Positions 51,604 through 59,735 of a stretch of DNA of 64,000 nucleotides are shown here, one piece after another; positions within the stretch are counted from its first letter, which is position 1, and every line of letters starts with the position of its first letter. A model generated the notes under the pieces. That model was not told where the DNA came from. It saw only the letters and a program-made list of their open reading frames with translations, and made no database searches. The translations under genes were made by a program, and so were the position numbers. Source of the DNA: Leucobacter salsicius M1-8 (GTDB lineage: Bacteria > Actinomycetota > Actinomycetes > Actinomycetales > Microbacteriaceae); the NCBI RefSeq assembly GCF_000350525.1, contig NZ_AOCN01000022.1, positions 248,001-312,000 on the forward strand. The letters are read 5' to 3'.

Positions 51604-52194
51604 ATCAGCGATCCCCGTACGAATGACAGAATCCGCGTCCCCGAGGTGCGACTGGTTGGTCCCAGTGGCGAGCAGGTCGGTGTCGTGCCGATTGATACTG
51701 CGCTACGCCTAGCGGCCGACGCCGATCTCGATCTCGTCGAGGTTGCCCCGAACTCTAAGCCCCCCGTGGCAAAGATCATGGACTTCGGCAAGTACAAGTA
51801 CGAGGCAGCCCAGAAGCAGAAGGAAGCTCGCCGCAACCAGGCGAACACCGTCCTCAAGGAAGTTCGCTTCCGCTTGAAGATCGATAAGCACGACTACGAA
51901 ACCAAGACGAAGCGCGCTATCGGCTTCCTCGAGCAGGGTGACAAGGTTAAGGCCATGATCCTGTTCCGCGGTCGTGAGCAGTCACGCCCCGAGATGGGTG
52001 TTCGTCTGCTGCAGCAGTTCGCTGAGGCAGTAGCCGAGTTCGGTGTCGTCGAATCGACGCCCCGCATCGACGGCCGCAACATGGTGATGGTGATTGCGCC
52101 TCACAAGAACAAGTCCGAAGCAAAGGCAGAGCAGAACGCCCGCCGTGCAGAGGAAAAGGCCACTCGTAAGGCCGAAAAGTCTTCGGACGAATAA
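51604..52194 (+). CDS. infC: Translation initiation factor IF-3 with AUC start codon
   Basis: 196 residues. IF-3 binds the 30S subunit and checks start codon pairing. The family N-terminus [16 protein letters not shown] begins right after an ATC codon at 51604 that has AGAGGAG (51591-51597) at good spacing, while no ATG, GTG or TTG in frame has a ribosome site (nearest ATG 51559). Non-canonical AUU/AUC starts are a known hallmark of infC and allow IF-3 to repress itself. An extra Lys/Glu-rich tail of about 20 residues follows the C-domain. Confidence 0.93.
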   Translation: MSDPRTNDRIRVPEVRLVGPSGEQVGVVPIDTALRLAADADLDLVEVAPNSKPPVAKIMDFGKYKYEAAQKQKEARRNQANTVLKEVRFRLKIDKHDYETKTKRAIGFLEQGDKVKAMILFRGREQSRPEMGVRLLQQFAEAVAEFGVVESTPRIDGRNMVMVIAPHKNKSEAKAEQNARRAEEKATRKAEKSSDE

Positions 52195-52261
52195 GCTTCG
52201 GCGTTTCTGACGCCGTACAAAGACGCGGCCCCCGGGCGCGCACACAATCAAGGAGAAATTG

Positions 52262-52456
52262 ATGCCTAAGCAGAAGACCCACTCGGGTGCCAAGAAGCGC
52301 TTCAAGCTGACCGGATCGGGCAAGCTGAAGAAGCAGCGCGCCGGCCTGCGCCACAACCTCGAGGTAAAGTCCTCGCGTCGGAAGCGTGCGCTGGGAGCCG
52401 ATCAGATGCTCTCCAAGGGTGACGCCAAGCAGGCAATGAAGCTCCTCGGCCACTAA
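52262..52456 (+). CDS. rpmI: 50S ribosomal protein L35
   Basis: 64 residues, MPKQKTHSGAKKRFKLTGSG start, strongly basic. Complete. ATG at 52262 is preceded by AAGGAGAA; a TTG one codon earlier is not used. Second gene of the infC unit. Confidence 0.97.
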   Translation: MPKQKTHSGAKKRFKLTGSGKLKKQRAGLRHNLEVKSSRRKRALGADQMLSKGDAKQAMKLLGH

Positions 52457-52505
52457 GCCACACGAGCACACCTTTTACCGAGAATTTTTGTAAGGAAGAA
52501 CTGAA

Positions 52506-52889
52506 ATGGCAAGAGTAAAGCGGGCCGTCAACGCCCACAAGAAGCGTCGCGTAATCCTTGAGCGCGCCGAGGGCTACCGCGGACAGCGTTCACGCCTGTA
52601 CCGCAAGGCCAAGGAACAGCTCGTTCACTCATACGAGTACGCGTTCAACGATCGCCGCAAGAAGAAGGGCGATTTCCGTCGCCTGTGGATCCAGCGCATC
52701 AACGCTGGTGCACGTGCAAACGGCCTGACCTACAACCGCTTCATCCAGGGCCTCGCGCTGGCTGGCGTTGGCGTTGACCGCCGCATGCTCTCGGAGCTGG
52801 CTACCAACGAGCCCAAGACGTTCGCAACCCTCGTTGAGGTTGCCAAGAAGGCTCTTCCCGCTGACACGTCGGCGCCGAAGGCTGCGTAA
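52506..52889 (+). CDS. rplT: 50S ribosomal protein L20
   Basis: 127 residues. [19 protein letters not shown] start and the [16 protein letters not shown] motif are diagnostic. L20 is an early assembly protein and in several bacteria represses its own operon. A strong terminator follows directly. Confidence 0.97.
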   Translation: MARVKRAVNAHKKRRVILERAEGYRGQRSRLYRKAKEQLVHSYEYAFNDRRKKKGDFRRLWIQRINAGARANGLTYNRFIQGLALAGVGVDRRMLSELATNEPKTFATLVEVAKKALPADTSAPKAA

Positions 52890-52903
52890 CTCGCACTTCT
52901 GAA

Positions 52904-52938
52904 AGAACCCCCGCACCTTTGGGTGCGGGGGTTCTTTT
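52904..52938. terminator. Terminator after rplT
   Basis: Perfect 14-bp stem AGAACCCCCGCACC (52904-52917) with GGTGCGGGGGTTCT (52922-52935), 4-nt loop and then TTT. Lies between convergent rplT and the TetR-type gene and may serve both. Confidence 0.9.
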
Positions 52939-52960
52939 GTGTTTCGCGGGCGCGGTCCTG

Positions 52961-53533
52961 TTACTGCGCGGGGTCGGATCCGGATGCCTGCGGGGCGAGA
53001 ATCTGCCACATCCATGCAGCGGCGGTCTCGTGGGATGCACGAGGATCCTGCGCGAGCCACGCCTCGATTACTCCGAGGAGCGCGCCGGCAGTTCCGGCGG
53101 CCTCGATGTCGAGCGGTACTCGGTTGTCGGTCTGCAGGCCCGAGAGCTCGATGCCCTCCCGCACGAGTGCGATGGTGCGGGCCCGCACGCGGCCAGCCAC
53201 GCGGGACGAGCCGTGCGGGCTGAGCGCCTGGCGGTAGAGATCAGCATGATCCGCGAAGTGCTTCGCGAAGCGAGTGAGCTCTGCGGGAGGCCCCGCCGTG
53301 GGGTTCTCGGTGCGAATCGGGTCCTGAATGCGGGCCGCGTTCGTCTCGAGGTTCTCGAGGGCGCTCGCGAGTAGCTCCTCGCGATCAGGGAAGTGCTGGT
53401 AGAAGCTGCTCCGGTTCACGCCAGCCGCGGCCACGATCTGGGTAACCGGAATTTCGTTGATCGGGCGCCGGGCGGCGAGGCTTAGGACGGCATCAAAGAG
53501 AGCAGCCCGAGTGTGTTCTGCGCGTGGATCCAT
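52961..53533 (-). CDS. TetR-family transcriptional regulator
   Basis: 190 residues from ATG at 53533. N-terminal TetR helix-turn-helix (IVAAAGVNRSSFYQHFPDRE, residues about 33-52) and an all-helical ligand domain ending with WMWQILAPQASG. Divergent from the SDR gene with a perfect palindrome between the two, so it most likely represses that gene and itself. The upstream frame extension crosses the operator and is rejected. A near-copy of the iterated palindrome (GATCCGGATG, 52977-52986) lies at its 3' end. Confidence 0.87.
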   Translation of the reverse strand: MDPRAEHTRAALFDAVLSLAARRPINEIPVTQIVAAAGVNRSSFYQHFPDREELLASALENLETNAARIQDPIRTENPTAGPPAELTRFAKHFADHADLYRQALSPHGSSRVAGRVRARTIALVREGIELSGLQTDNRVPLDIEAAGTAGALLGVIEAWLAQDPRASHETAAAWMWQILAPQASGSDPAQ

Positions 53534-53580
53534 GCTTTGATTCTGCCAGTTCGCCCCGGGCGCACTCGGACGCCTAGCTT

Positions 53581-53598
53581 CTCCGACACCTGTCGGAG
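53581..53598. promoter_or_regulatory. 18-bp palindromic operator between TetR and SDR genes
   Basis: CTCCGACA-CC-TGTCGGAG, a perfect inverted repeat 48 bp before the TetR start and 61 bp before the SDR start. Size and position are those of a TetR-family operator. Confidence 0.8.
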
Positions 53599-53658
53599 TA
53601 GTCTGCGGGTGTATTGGCCTCGAGAACAGGCTCGATGCCACCGAGTTAGGGAGACACC

Positions 53659-54663
53659 ATGGCTTCACTCACTGCAAACAGCACCATTGGCGACTGGCTG
53701 GATGACCCCCGCGGGGCCGAAGCCCTGGGTGGGCTGCTCGCGGCGTCGGGTTCCGACCCGAGTTCGCTGACTCCCGTTCGGGCGCTGCCACTCCAGCAGA
53801 TGGTTGCGCTGAGCCAGGGTGAAATGCCGCAGTCGGTCATCGACGGGTTGGTGCGATCGGTCAATGGCGGGGAAATTCCCGAGGACGATGCGGCCACCGG
53901 CTGGCAAGAGACGATTGTTGTTGGGCGCTTCGACGGAAAGACCATTGTGGTCACCGGTGCCGCGAGCGGAATCGGCCAGGCGACGGCCTCGCGCATCGCT
54001 CGCGAGGGCGGCAAGGTGGTCGCGGTCGACATCTCGGCCGAAAAGCTTGAGGCTTTCGCCCAGCAGGCTCCCGCAGGGTCGGTTGTGCCTGTGGCGGCGG
54101 ACGTCACGAACGAGGGCGACATTGACCGGGTGATTGCGGCAGTGGGTGGCCCGATCGACGGCCTCGCGAACGTCGCCGGCGTCAACGACGACTTTTCTCC
54201 GATCCACGAAACAAGCGACGCGATCTGGGATCGGGTCATCGGTATCAACCTCACTGGGGTATTCAAGCTCACCCGCGCGGTCGTTCCGGGCATGCTTGAG
54301 GCTGGGAAGGGGGCTATCGTCAACGTCGCCTCGGAGGCGGGCATTCGTGGTAACGCCTCGGGTAAGGCCTACACCGTCTCGAAGCACGGCGTCGTGGGCC
54401 TCACGCGAAGCGCCGCATTCATGTACGCCAAGCAGGGAATTCGGGTCAACGCGGTGGCGCCGGGTGGCGTCGCGACCGGTATTCCGTTCCCGGCGCACGT
54501 TTCCGAGGAGGGCAGCGCGCGGCTGCACCCTTTCCAGTCCGCGATCCCCACGGTCGCAACCGCCGCGCAGCTGGCAGCCTCAATCACGTTCTTGCTGAGC
54601 GATGATGGGGTGAACATCAACGGGGCGATTCTGCCGTCTGACGGTGGCTGGTCCGTCCAGTAG
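53659..54663 (+). CDS. Short-chain dehydrogenase/reductase with N-terminal extension
   Basis: 334 residues against about 250 for simple SDRs. Residues 1-90 form an extra helical region (TIGDWLDDPRGAEALGGLL), followed by a classical SDR: TGAASGIG near residue 99, ANVAGVND, and catalytic Tyr/Lys in GKAYTVSKHG near residue 238. The extension resembles short domains found at the C-terminus of some glycosyl hydrolases and hydrolases in actinobacteria, but I cannot name it. Likely controlled by the divergent TetR protein. Substrate unknown. Confidence 0.84.
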   Translation: MASLTANSTIGDWLDDPRGAEALGGLLAASGSDPSSLTPVRALPLQQMVALSQGEMPQSVIDGLVRSVNGGEIPEDDAATGWQETIVVGRFDGKTIVVTGAASGIGQATASRIAREGGKVVAVDISAEKLEAFAQQAPAGSVVPVAADVTNEGDIDRVIAAVGGPIDGLANVAGVNDDFSPIHETSDAIWDRVIGINLTGVFKLTRAVVPGMLEAGKGAIVNVASEAGIRGNASGKAYTVSKHGVVGLTRSAAFMYAKQGIRVNAVAPGGVATGIPFPAHVSEEGSARLHPFQSAIPTVATAAQLAASITFLLSDDGVNINGAILPSDGGWSVQ

Positions 54664-54704
54664 CGAGGGATGGCGTTCGCACGAAAAGTCGGGCGACGGT
54701 GGCA

Positions 54705-54710
54705 TAGGCT
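54705..54710 (+). promoter_or_regulatory. -10 element of leaderless promoter for the rRNA methylase
   Basis: TAGGCT, 6 nt, then GTG at 54717. No ribosome-binding site. Confidence 0.55.
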
Positions 54711-54716
54711 TGACGG

Positions 54717-55526
54717 GTGAACGAAGAGATCCTGTCTAACGTCAAAGCCACCCGCGTGAAGCGTGCGGCGGCTCTCTCGCGCAAGAAGGAGCGGGTTGCC
54801 CAGGGGCGCTTTGTTGTAGAGGGGCCTCAGGCGGTGCGCGAGCTCCTCGCGCACCGGCCTGAGCTCGCCGATGTCGTGTATGCGACGACTGGATACGAAT
54901 CCTGGCAGGACGAGATTGATGAGCTCTCGTATGACGGAGGCGTTCCGCTCGAGCGCGTCACTGACGCGGTGCTGGCTGCCATGTGTGAGACCGTGCACCC
55001 GCAGGGGGTCGTCGCCGTTGCGCGCACCTGGGAGACCCCGCTCGAAACGGCGTTCTCGGGCGCGAAGCTTGTCGCGGTGATGCACGAGGTGCGTGACCCC
55101 GGCAACGCGGGCGCGGTGCTGCGGGCGGCCGATGCCGCGGGCGCCGACGCGGTTGTGTTCGCGGGGGAGTCGATCGATCCGTTCCACCCCAAGGTCGTGC
55201 GCTCGACTACGGGGTCGCTGTTTCATCTTCCCGTCGCAGTGGCTGCCTCGCTCGATGAGGTCATCGAGGCGGCCCAGGCGGCCGGTGTTACCCCGCTCGC
55301 CGCTGACGTGCGCGGCGGCGACCTGCTTGAGGCCCGGGCTGAGGGCGTGCTGGCGGCCCCGGTGGCCTGGGTGTTTGGCAATGAGGCGCGTGGGTTGACG
55401 GAGCAGGATCGCGAGCTCATCGGGCGCGCGGTCAAGCTGCCCATCTATGGCGCGGCAGAGTCGCTAAATCTCGCGACCGCCGCGAGCGTGCTGCTCTACG
55501 AGACCGCGTTCGCGCAGCGCGCCTAA
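54717..55526 (+). CDS. SpoU/TrmH-family RNA 2'-O-methyltransferase
   Basis: 269 residues. N-terminal L30e-like substrate domain (GRFVVEGPQAVRELL) and a SPOUT domain with the knot motifs VMHEVRDPGNAGAVLRAA, VFGNEARGL and LPIYGAAESLNLATAASVLLYE (cited in parts). Probably methylates 23S rRNA ribose. It normally stands between rplT and pheS; pheS and pheT do not follow here. Confidence 0.92.
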   Translation: MNEEILSNVKATRVKRAAALSRKKERVAQGRFVVEGPQAVRELLAHRPELADVVYATTGYESWQDEIDELSYDGGVPLERVTDAVLAAMCETVHPQGVVAVARTWETPLETAFSGAKLVAVMHEVRDPGNAGAVLRAADAAGADAVVFAGESIDPFHPKVVRSTTGSLFHLPVAVAASLDEVIEAAQAAGVTPLAADVRGGDLLEARAEGVLAAPVAWVFGNEARGLTEQDRELIGRAVKLPIYGAAESLNLATAASVLLYETAFAQRA

Positions 55527-55556
55527 CGCTCGCCCGTGTTCAGCGCACAGTGAGTC

Positions 55557-55925
55557 TCACGCCTCCGCGCGGGCGCCGGATCGCTTGGCCCACTGCACGA
55601 GCGGGTGCAGGATGCGAATGAGGTCTGAACCCGTCGGGGTGAGCGTATAGCGAATCTGCACCGGTGTGGTCGGGATGACGATTCGCCCGACGAGGCCCTG
55701 CGTCTCAAGCTCTCGGAGTCTGGCGGAAAGCAGCCGGTCCGAGATGCCGTCGATGCTTGTGGCGATCTCGGAGAACCGCTCGGCACCGCGTGCGAGGGCG
55801 AGCAGGATGGCGGCGGTCCACTTCTTGCCCGCGAGCTCGGCGGCCTCGCGAAACAGGCGGCACTCCGCATCGTCAATCGAGTGGGCTTGGACCTCGGTAG
55901 CGGTGGTGGAATACGATGCGCTCAT
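55557..55925 (-). CDS. HxlR-family transcriptional regulator
   Basis: 122 residues from ATG at 55925. Winged helix of the HxlR type: AAELAGKKWTAAILLALA, FSEIATSIDGISDRLLSARLRELE, YTLTPTGSDL. One cysteine, in ECRLF near residue 24, lies where redox-sensing family members have theirs. Divergent from the LLM flavoprotein operon and probably its regulator. Confidence 0.86.
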   Translation of the reverse strand: MSASYSTTATEVQAHSIDDAECRLFREAAELAGKKWTAAILLALARGAERFSEIATSIDGISDRLLSARLRELETQGLVGRIVIPTTPVQIRYTLTPTGSDLIRILHPLVQWAKRSGARAEA

Positions 55926-55935
55926 GCTAACCAAT

Positions 55936-55950
55936 GGTAAGTGAGTTACC
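55936..55950. promoter_or_regulatory. Operator-like inverted repeat between HxlR and LLM genes
   Basis: GGTAA-GTGAG-TTACC, a perfect 5-bp inverted repeat with 5-nt spacer, 10 bp before the HxlR start. Size fits HxlR-family sites. Confidence 0.55.
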
Positions 55951-56020
55951 TGCGTGTTGCCCGACGGTGTGGCACCCGAGAGAGTAGAACCATCACCCAA
56001 ACTCTCGAAGGAATTAGCAC

Positions 56021-57109
56021 ATGCAACTTGGTGTCTACAGCTTTGGAAACCTGGCCATCGATCCGGCCACGAACGATTTCGTCACCACCGCCCAGGCGCA
56101 GCGTGATCTGCTTGAGGCGATCGAGCTCGCCGATCAGGTAGGGCTCGAGTTTTTTGGCATCGGTGAGCACCACACTCAAGAAATGCCCGCCTCCGCGGGG
56201 TCCGTCCTGCTCGCTGCCGCTGCCGCACGCACGAAGCGCATTCGCCTCGGCAGTGCGGTGACCGTGTTGAGTACCGACGACCCGGTTCGGGTGTTCCAGC
56301 AGTACGCCACACTTGACGCAATCTCAGGGGGACGGGCCGAGATTATCGCGGGGCGTGGCTCTGCGATCGAGTCATACCCGCTGTTTGGCTACCAGTTGGA
56401 AGACTACGACCAGCTGTACGCCGAAAAGCTGGAGCTGCTGCTCGCGGTCAATAGCTCGGCCACGGTGACCTGGAATGGCACCATGCGTGCGCCGCTTGAT
56501 GAACAGCTCGTGGTGCCCCGCCCTGACCGGGGCTCGCTGCCCATCTGGCTCGGCACTGGCGGCAGCCCGGCCTCGACCGTGCGCGCCGGGCAGCTACAGC
56601 TCCCCGTGTCCTATGGCATCATCGGCGGGGACCCGGTGCGTTTCAAAGCTCTCGCTGACCTGTACCGGCGGGCCTGGGACGCTGGGCCGGCAACAGATCG
56701 CACGCCCATGATTTCGGTTGCCAACCCGGGTTTCATCAACGAAACCAGTGAGGCCGCGCGCGACACATTCTGGCCCACCTGGCACCGCAGCATGTCCGAT
56801 ATTGGTAAGCGTCGAGGATTCGCACCGCCGCAGCGCGAGCACTACGAGGTCGAGGCACAGCATGGGGCGCTGTTTGTGGGAGGCCCCGAGGAGATTGCGA
56901 ACCGCATCATCCGGCTGCACAGCGCGATGGGCCACACGCGCCAGTTCCTGCAGATGGACTTCCTGGGCCTCGCGCAGAAGGACCTGCTGAAGTCGATCGA
57001 GCTACTGGGTACTCGGGTGAAGCCGCTCGTCGACGCCGCGCTCGGGGCCGAACCCGAGGCCGTGCCGAACCCGCTGGATTCGGGGCGTGCGACCGGAGCG
57101 CAGTCGTGA
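56021..57109 (+). CDS. LLM-class flavin-dependent oxidoreductase
   Basis: 362 residues. Luciferase-like barrel: ELADQVGLEFFGIGEHHTQE, RIRLGSAVTVLSTDDPVRVFQQYATLD (in parts), GGRAEIIAGRGS and PIWLGTGGSP. Such enzymes are two-component flavin monooxygenases. The stop overlaps the next gene (GTGA), which encodes a flavin/F420-type reductase, the expected partner. Substrate unknown. Confidence 0.88.
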   Translation: MQLGVYSFGNLAIDPATNDFVTTAQAQRDLLEAIELADQVGLEFFGIGEHHTQEMPASAGSVLLAAAAARTKRIRLGSAVTVLSTDDPVRVFQQYATLDAISGGRAEIIAGRGSAIESYPLFGYQLEDYDQLYAEKLELLLAVNSSATVTWNGTMRAPLDEQLVVPRPDRGSLPIWLGTGGSPASTVRAGQLQLPVSYGIIGGDPVRFKALADLYRRAWDAGPATDRTPMISVANPGFINETSEAARDTFWPTWHRSMSDIGKRRGFAPPQREHYEVEAQHGALFVGGPEEIANRIIRLHSAMGHTRQFLQMDFLGLAQKDLLKSIELLGTRVKPLVDAALGAEPEAVPNPLDSGRATGAQS

Positions 57110-57759
57110 GCCGGATCGCGATCCTGGGGGTCGGTAAGGTCGGCACCGCGATTGCGCGGGCCGCACTGGCGGGCGGTCATGAAGTCACGCTCGCGGGTTC
57201 CGGATCACCCGAACCCGTACAGTTCATCGTCGAAGTGATGGCACCCGGGGCGCACGTCGACACCGCGGCAAACGCCGTAGCCGAAAGCGACCTGGTGATC
57301 CTAGCGATCCCACTGCCGAAGCTCGAATCGCTTGACCCGGTGATGTTTGAAGGGCGCATCGTTGTCGACGCGATGAACCACTGGGAACCCACCGACGGAG
57401 GGCTACCCGAGGTGTTCGGTGGGAGTTCCTCGACGAGCGCCGTGGTCGCGGGCCAACTTACGGGAGCACGCGTGGTGAAGGCGCTCAATCACATCGGGTA
57501 CCACGAGATGGAGGCGGATGCGCGGCTGATCGGGGCGCCCGATCGCCGCGGCCTCGCGGCGGTGTCAGACGACCCGGCCGCCGCCGAGGTCGTTGCCGAC
57601 ATCGTGACGAGCTTCGGCTTCGATGTAACCGCGGCATCGCCGCTCGCGCTCGGGGTTGAGCTGGAGCCCGGGAGCGAGATCTTCGGTGGCAGATTCGAAG
57701 ACGCAGAAATCAGGGCACGGATCGCGGCGGCGCACGAAGACGCCCGCATCGCGGCCTAG
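57106..57759 (+). CDS. NADPH-dependent F420 reductase-like protein
   Basis: 217 residues. N-terminal dinucleotide-binding motif ILGVGKVGTAIARAAL, then VILAIPLPKL, VVDAMNHW and KALNHIGYHEMEADAR, the pattern of NADP oxidoreductase/F420-dependent proteins. Coupled to the LLM gene; probably supplies reduced cofactor or acts on the same pathway. Whether the cell has F420 cannot be told from the window. Confidence 0.8.
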   Translation: MSRIAILGVGKVGTAIARAALAGGHEVTLAGSGSPEPVQFIVEVMAPGAHVDTAANAVAESDLVILAIPLPKLESLDPVMFEGRIVVDAMNHWEPTDGGLPEVFGGSSSTSAVVAGQLTGARVVKALNHIGYHEMEADARLIGAPDRRGLAAVSDDPAAAEVVADIVTSFGFDVTAASPLALGVELEPGSEIFGGRFEDAEIRARIAAAHEDARIAA

Positions 57760-57772
57760 ATAGGTCGAAAGA

Positions 57773-57809
57773 AGGGCGGGGCCGGATCAACACGATCCGG
57801 ACCCGCCCT
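57773..57809. terminator. Bidirectional terminator between the reductase and DyP genes
   Basis: 16-bp stem with one mismatch (57773-57788 with 57794-57809), 5-nt loop, between convergent genes. The arms contain CCGGATC and GATCCGG, the two halves of the iterated palindrome. Confidence 0.8.
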
Positions 57810-57812
57810 CGC

Positions 57813-59117
57813 CTAGGTGAACAGTGTCTCGCCCAGCATGCCGCCGGGGGAGAACCCGGGCAACATCGCAAATACCGCCGAGCCGGTGTGGGTGACCCAC
57901 TCGTTGAGCAGGTCGGCCTCATCGAGGCGCTGCTGGATGGGGACGAACTGCTTGCGCGGGTCAGTCTGGTAGCAGCCGAAGAGCAGACCCGCTTCGGTGC
58001 CGTCATCGTAGTTTGACGCGCGACGGTAGATGCGCTCCCCAGGATCGGTGGAGTGCGCGCGCCGAATGTGTGCCGCCATGCCGATGCTCGAGAGTCCGAG
58101 CGTATTCTTCGCCTCAAAATCGGCGGGAGTGTGCTCGGAGGCACCCTCGGCGGGAGCGCTCAGTGGCGAACCATCGGCGAGCCTGCGTCCCATCGAAGCC
58201 TCGCGACCCGGTCGGTCGACCATGTCCCAGGTATCGAGCTCCATCCTGATGCGACGCAACACAAATGCGCTGCCGCCCGCGAGCCACGTCGCATCCTCAC
58301 CGAGCCACACGAGGCCGTCGAAATCGTCGGCGCCGGGAGCCGGGTTGACCGTGCCATCGATCTGCCCCATGAGGTTGCGCATGGTCGTGCCGTCGGCCTC
58401 TGCTCCGCGCGCGCGAGTGAACCCGCGCTGCACCCAGAGAGGCTCGACGAAGCTCGCGAGATCGCGCCCGAGCATGCGCGCGGCGTGCGAGATCGGCGTG
58501 GGGTCGTCGGCTTGCAGCACGATCAGCAGGTCACCGCCGTCGTAGCCACCGCCGAGCTCATCGAGGGTGAACTTGGGCAGCGGGGCCAGCCACTCGGGCG
58601 CCTCGCGCCCGGCGAGCTTCGCCACCTTGCTGCCCACACCGACGGTCACGGACAGCCGCGCCGGGCGAGCCGCGAGCTCGGGCTCGGGATCAGCGAGGGG
58701 GCTGAACCCCGAGGTGAGGCCCTCAATGTCGCCCGTGAGCACGCGGAACATGCGTTTGAGTGCGGCAGCATCGGTCTCGGGGCGCAGCCGGAATGCGGAG
58801 TACTGCACGCTTGCCGACGGGACCGATGTGATTCCTGCCTGGTGGTTACCGTGGCAGGGAAGTGATTCGCCACCGAACCCGGGCAGGTGCCCGTCGATGC
58901 CCTGGGACGGGACAGCTTCAAGCGCAGCATCGGAGCCAGGAGCGTCAGCTGCGGCCTGGGTGGCACGAAGTGAAGTCGCGCCCCAGGCCCCGCCGGCCCC
59001 GAGCAGCGCGCCAAGGCCCAGGCCGAGCCCGCCGCCCGCAAGAAGCGAGCGGCGGGCCAGGCGGCGAGGTGGGGCCTCTGAGCCCTGCGGAGGTTCGGGA
59101 AGGTTAGTGCCCGCCAT
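57813..59117 (-). CDS. efeB: Tat-exported DyP-type peroxidase (EfeB-like)
   Basis: 434 residues from ATG at 59117. A twin-arginine signal (RRLARRSLL followed by a Gly/Leu-rich run) and a dye-decolourising peroxidase domain with GQIDGTVN (GXXDG motif, near residue 255) and the proximal heme histidine in HIRRAHS near residue 354. In EfeUOB systems it strips iron from heme or oxidises ferrous iron, but no efeU or efeO is here; instead it ends a copper-handling operon. Start overlaps the PCuAC stop by 14 bp. Confidence 0.9.
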   Translation of the reverse strand: MAGTNLPEPPQGSEAPPRRLARRSLLAGGGLGLGLGALLGAGGAWGATSLRATQAAADAPGSDAALEAVPSQGIDGHLPGFGGESLPCHGNHQAGITSVPSASVQYSAFRLRPETDAAALKRMFRVLTGDIEGLTSGFSPLADPEPELAARPARLSVTVGVGSKVAKLAGREAPEWLAPLPKFTLDELGGGYDGGDLLIVLQADDPTPISHAARMLGRDLASFVEPLWVQRGFTRARGAEADGTTMRNLMGQIDGTVNPAPGADDFDGLVWLGEDATWLAGGSAFVLRRIRMELDTWDMVDRPGREASMGRRLADGSPLSAPAEGASEHTPADFEAKNTLGLSSIGMAAHIRRAHSTDPGERIYRRASNYDDGTEAGLLFGCYQTDPRKQFVPIQQRLDEADLLNEWVTHTGSAVFAMLPGFSPGGMLGETLFT

Positions 59118-59718
59118 CGTGAGATTCCGTGCCGCCGGTATCGGCCTCTGCATCGTGACCCTCGTGCGAAATGTCGCCGTAGTCCTCGTTTGCGCCCGAG
59201 TAGTCCTTTACGAGGGCGGTCAGGTCGACGCTTGAACCGTCGTTAAACGAGACAGTGACCGTCACCTCGTCGCCCGCGAGCAGGTTCTGATTGAGCTCCA
59301 TGAGCATGATGTGGTTTGCTCCCGGTGCGAGTTCAAACGAACCACCCGCGGGAACGACCACGTCGCCCTCAATCTGCTGCATCACGCCTGCCGACGTGAC
59401 CTCGTGTAGTTCCGCAACGCCAGCGGCGTCAGAGGAAAGCCCCGTAATGGTGAGGTCAGTATCGCCCGGGTTGCTGATGGTGCCAAAGAAGCCCGTCATG
59501 CCGTCGATCTCGCCGGCCTTGGCCCAGCCATCCATAAGATGTACGCCAGCCTCGCCGTGGTGTTGCTGCGAGGACTGCTCTGCGGCGGCGGGTGCTGAGG
59601 GCGCCGACGAGCACGCAGTGAGCAGCAGGGGAGCCGCGAGCAGAATGCCTGCCGTGGCGGCCACATTGCGAGCCGAACGCGAGAAACGGGCAGAGTTGTT
59701 GTGGGTAAAGATGTTCAT
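59104..59718 (-). CDS. PCu(A)C-family copper chaperone lipoprotein
   Basis: 204 residues. Lipoprotein signal with LTACSS, then the PCuAC beta domain. The copper ligands are visible: His in AELHEV, Met in GVMQQIEG, and His/Met in ANHIMLM. The tail is rich in His and Asp (ISHEGHDAEAD, ESHDGGH), which may add metal sites. PCuAC passes Cu(I) to cytochrome oxidase. Middle gene of the operon with CopC and DyP. Confidence 0.9.
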   Translation of the reverse strand: MNIFTHNNSARFSRSARNVAATAGILLAAPLLLTACSSAPSAPAAAEQSSQQHHGEAGVHLMDGWAKAGEIDGMTGFFGTISNPGDTDLTITGLSSDAAGVAELHEVTSAGVMQQIEGDVVVPAGGSFELAPGANHIMLMELNQNLLAGDEVTVTVSFNDGSSVDLTALVKDYSGANEDYGDISHEGHDAEADTGGTESHDGGH

Positions 59719-59735
59719 TGCTGTCCTTTTCGGAG

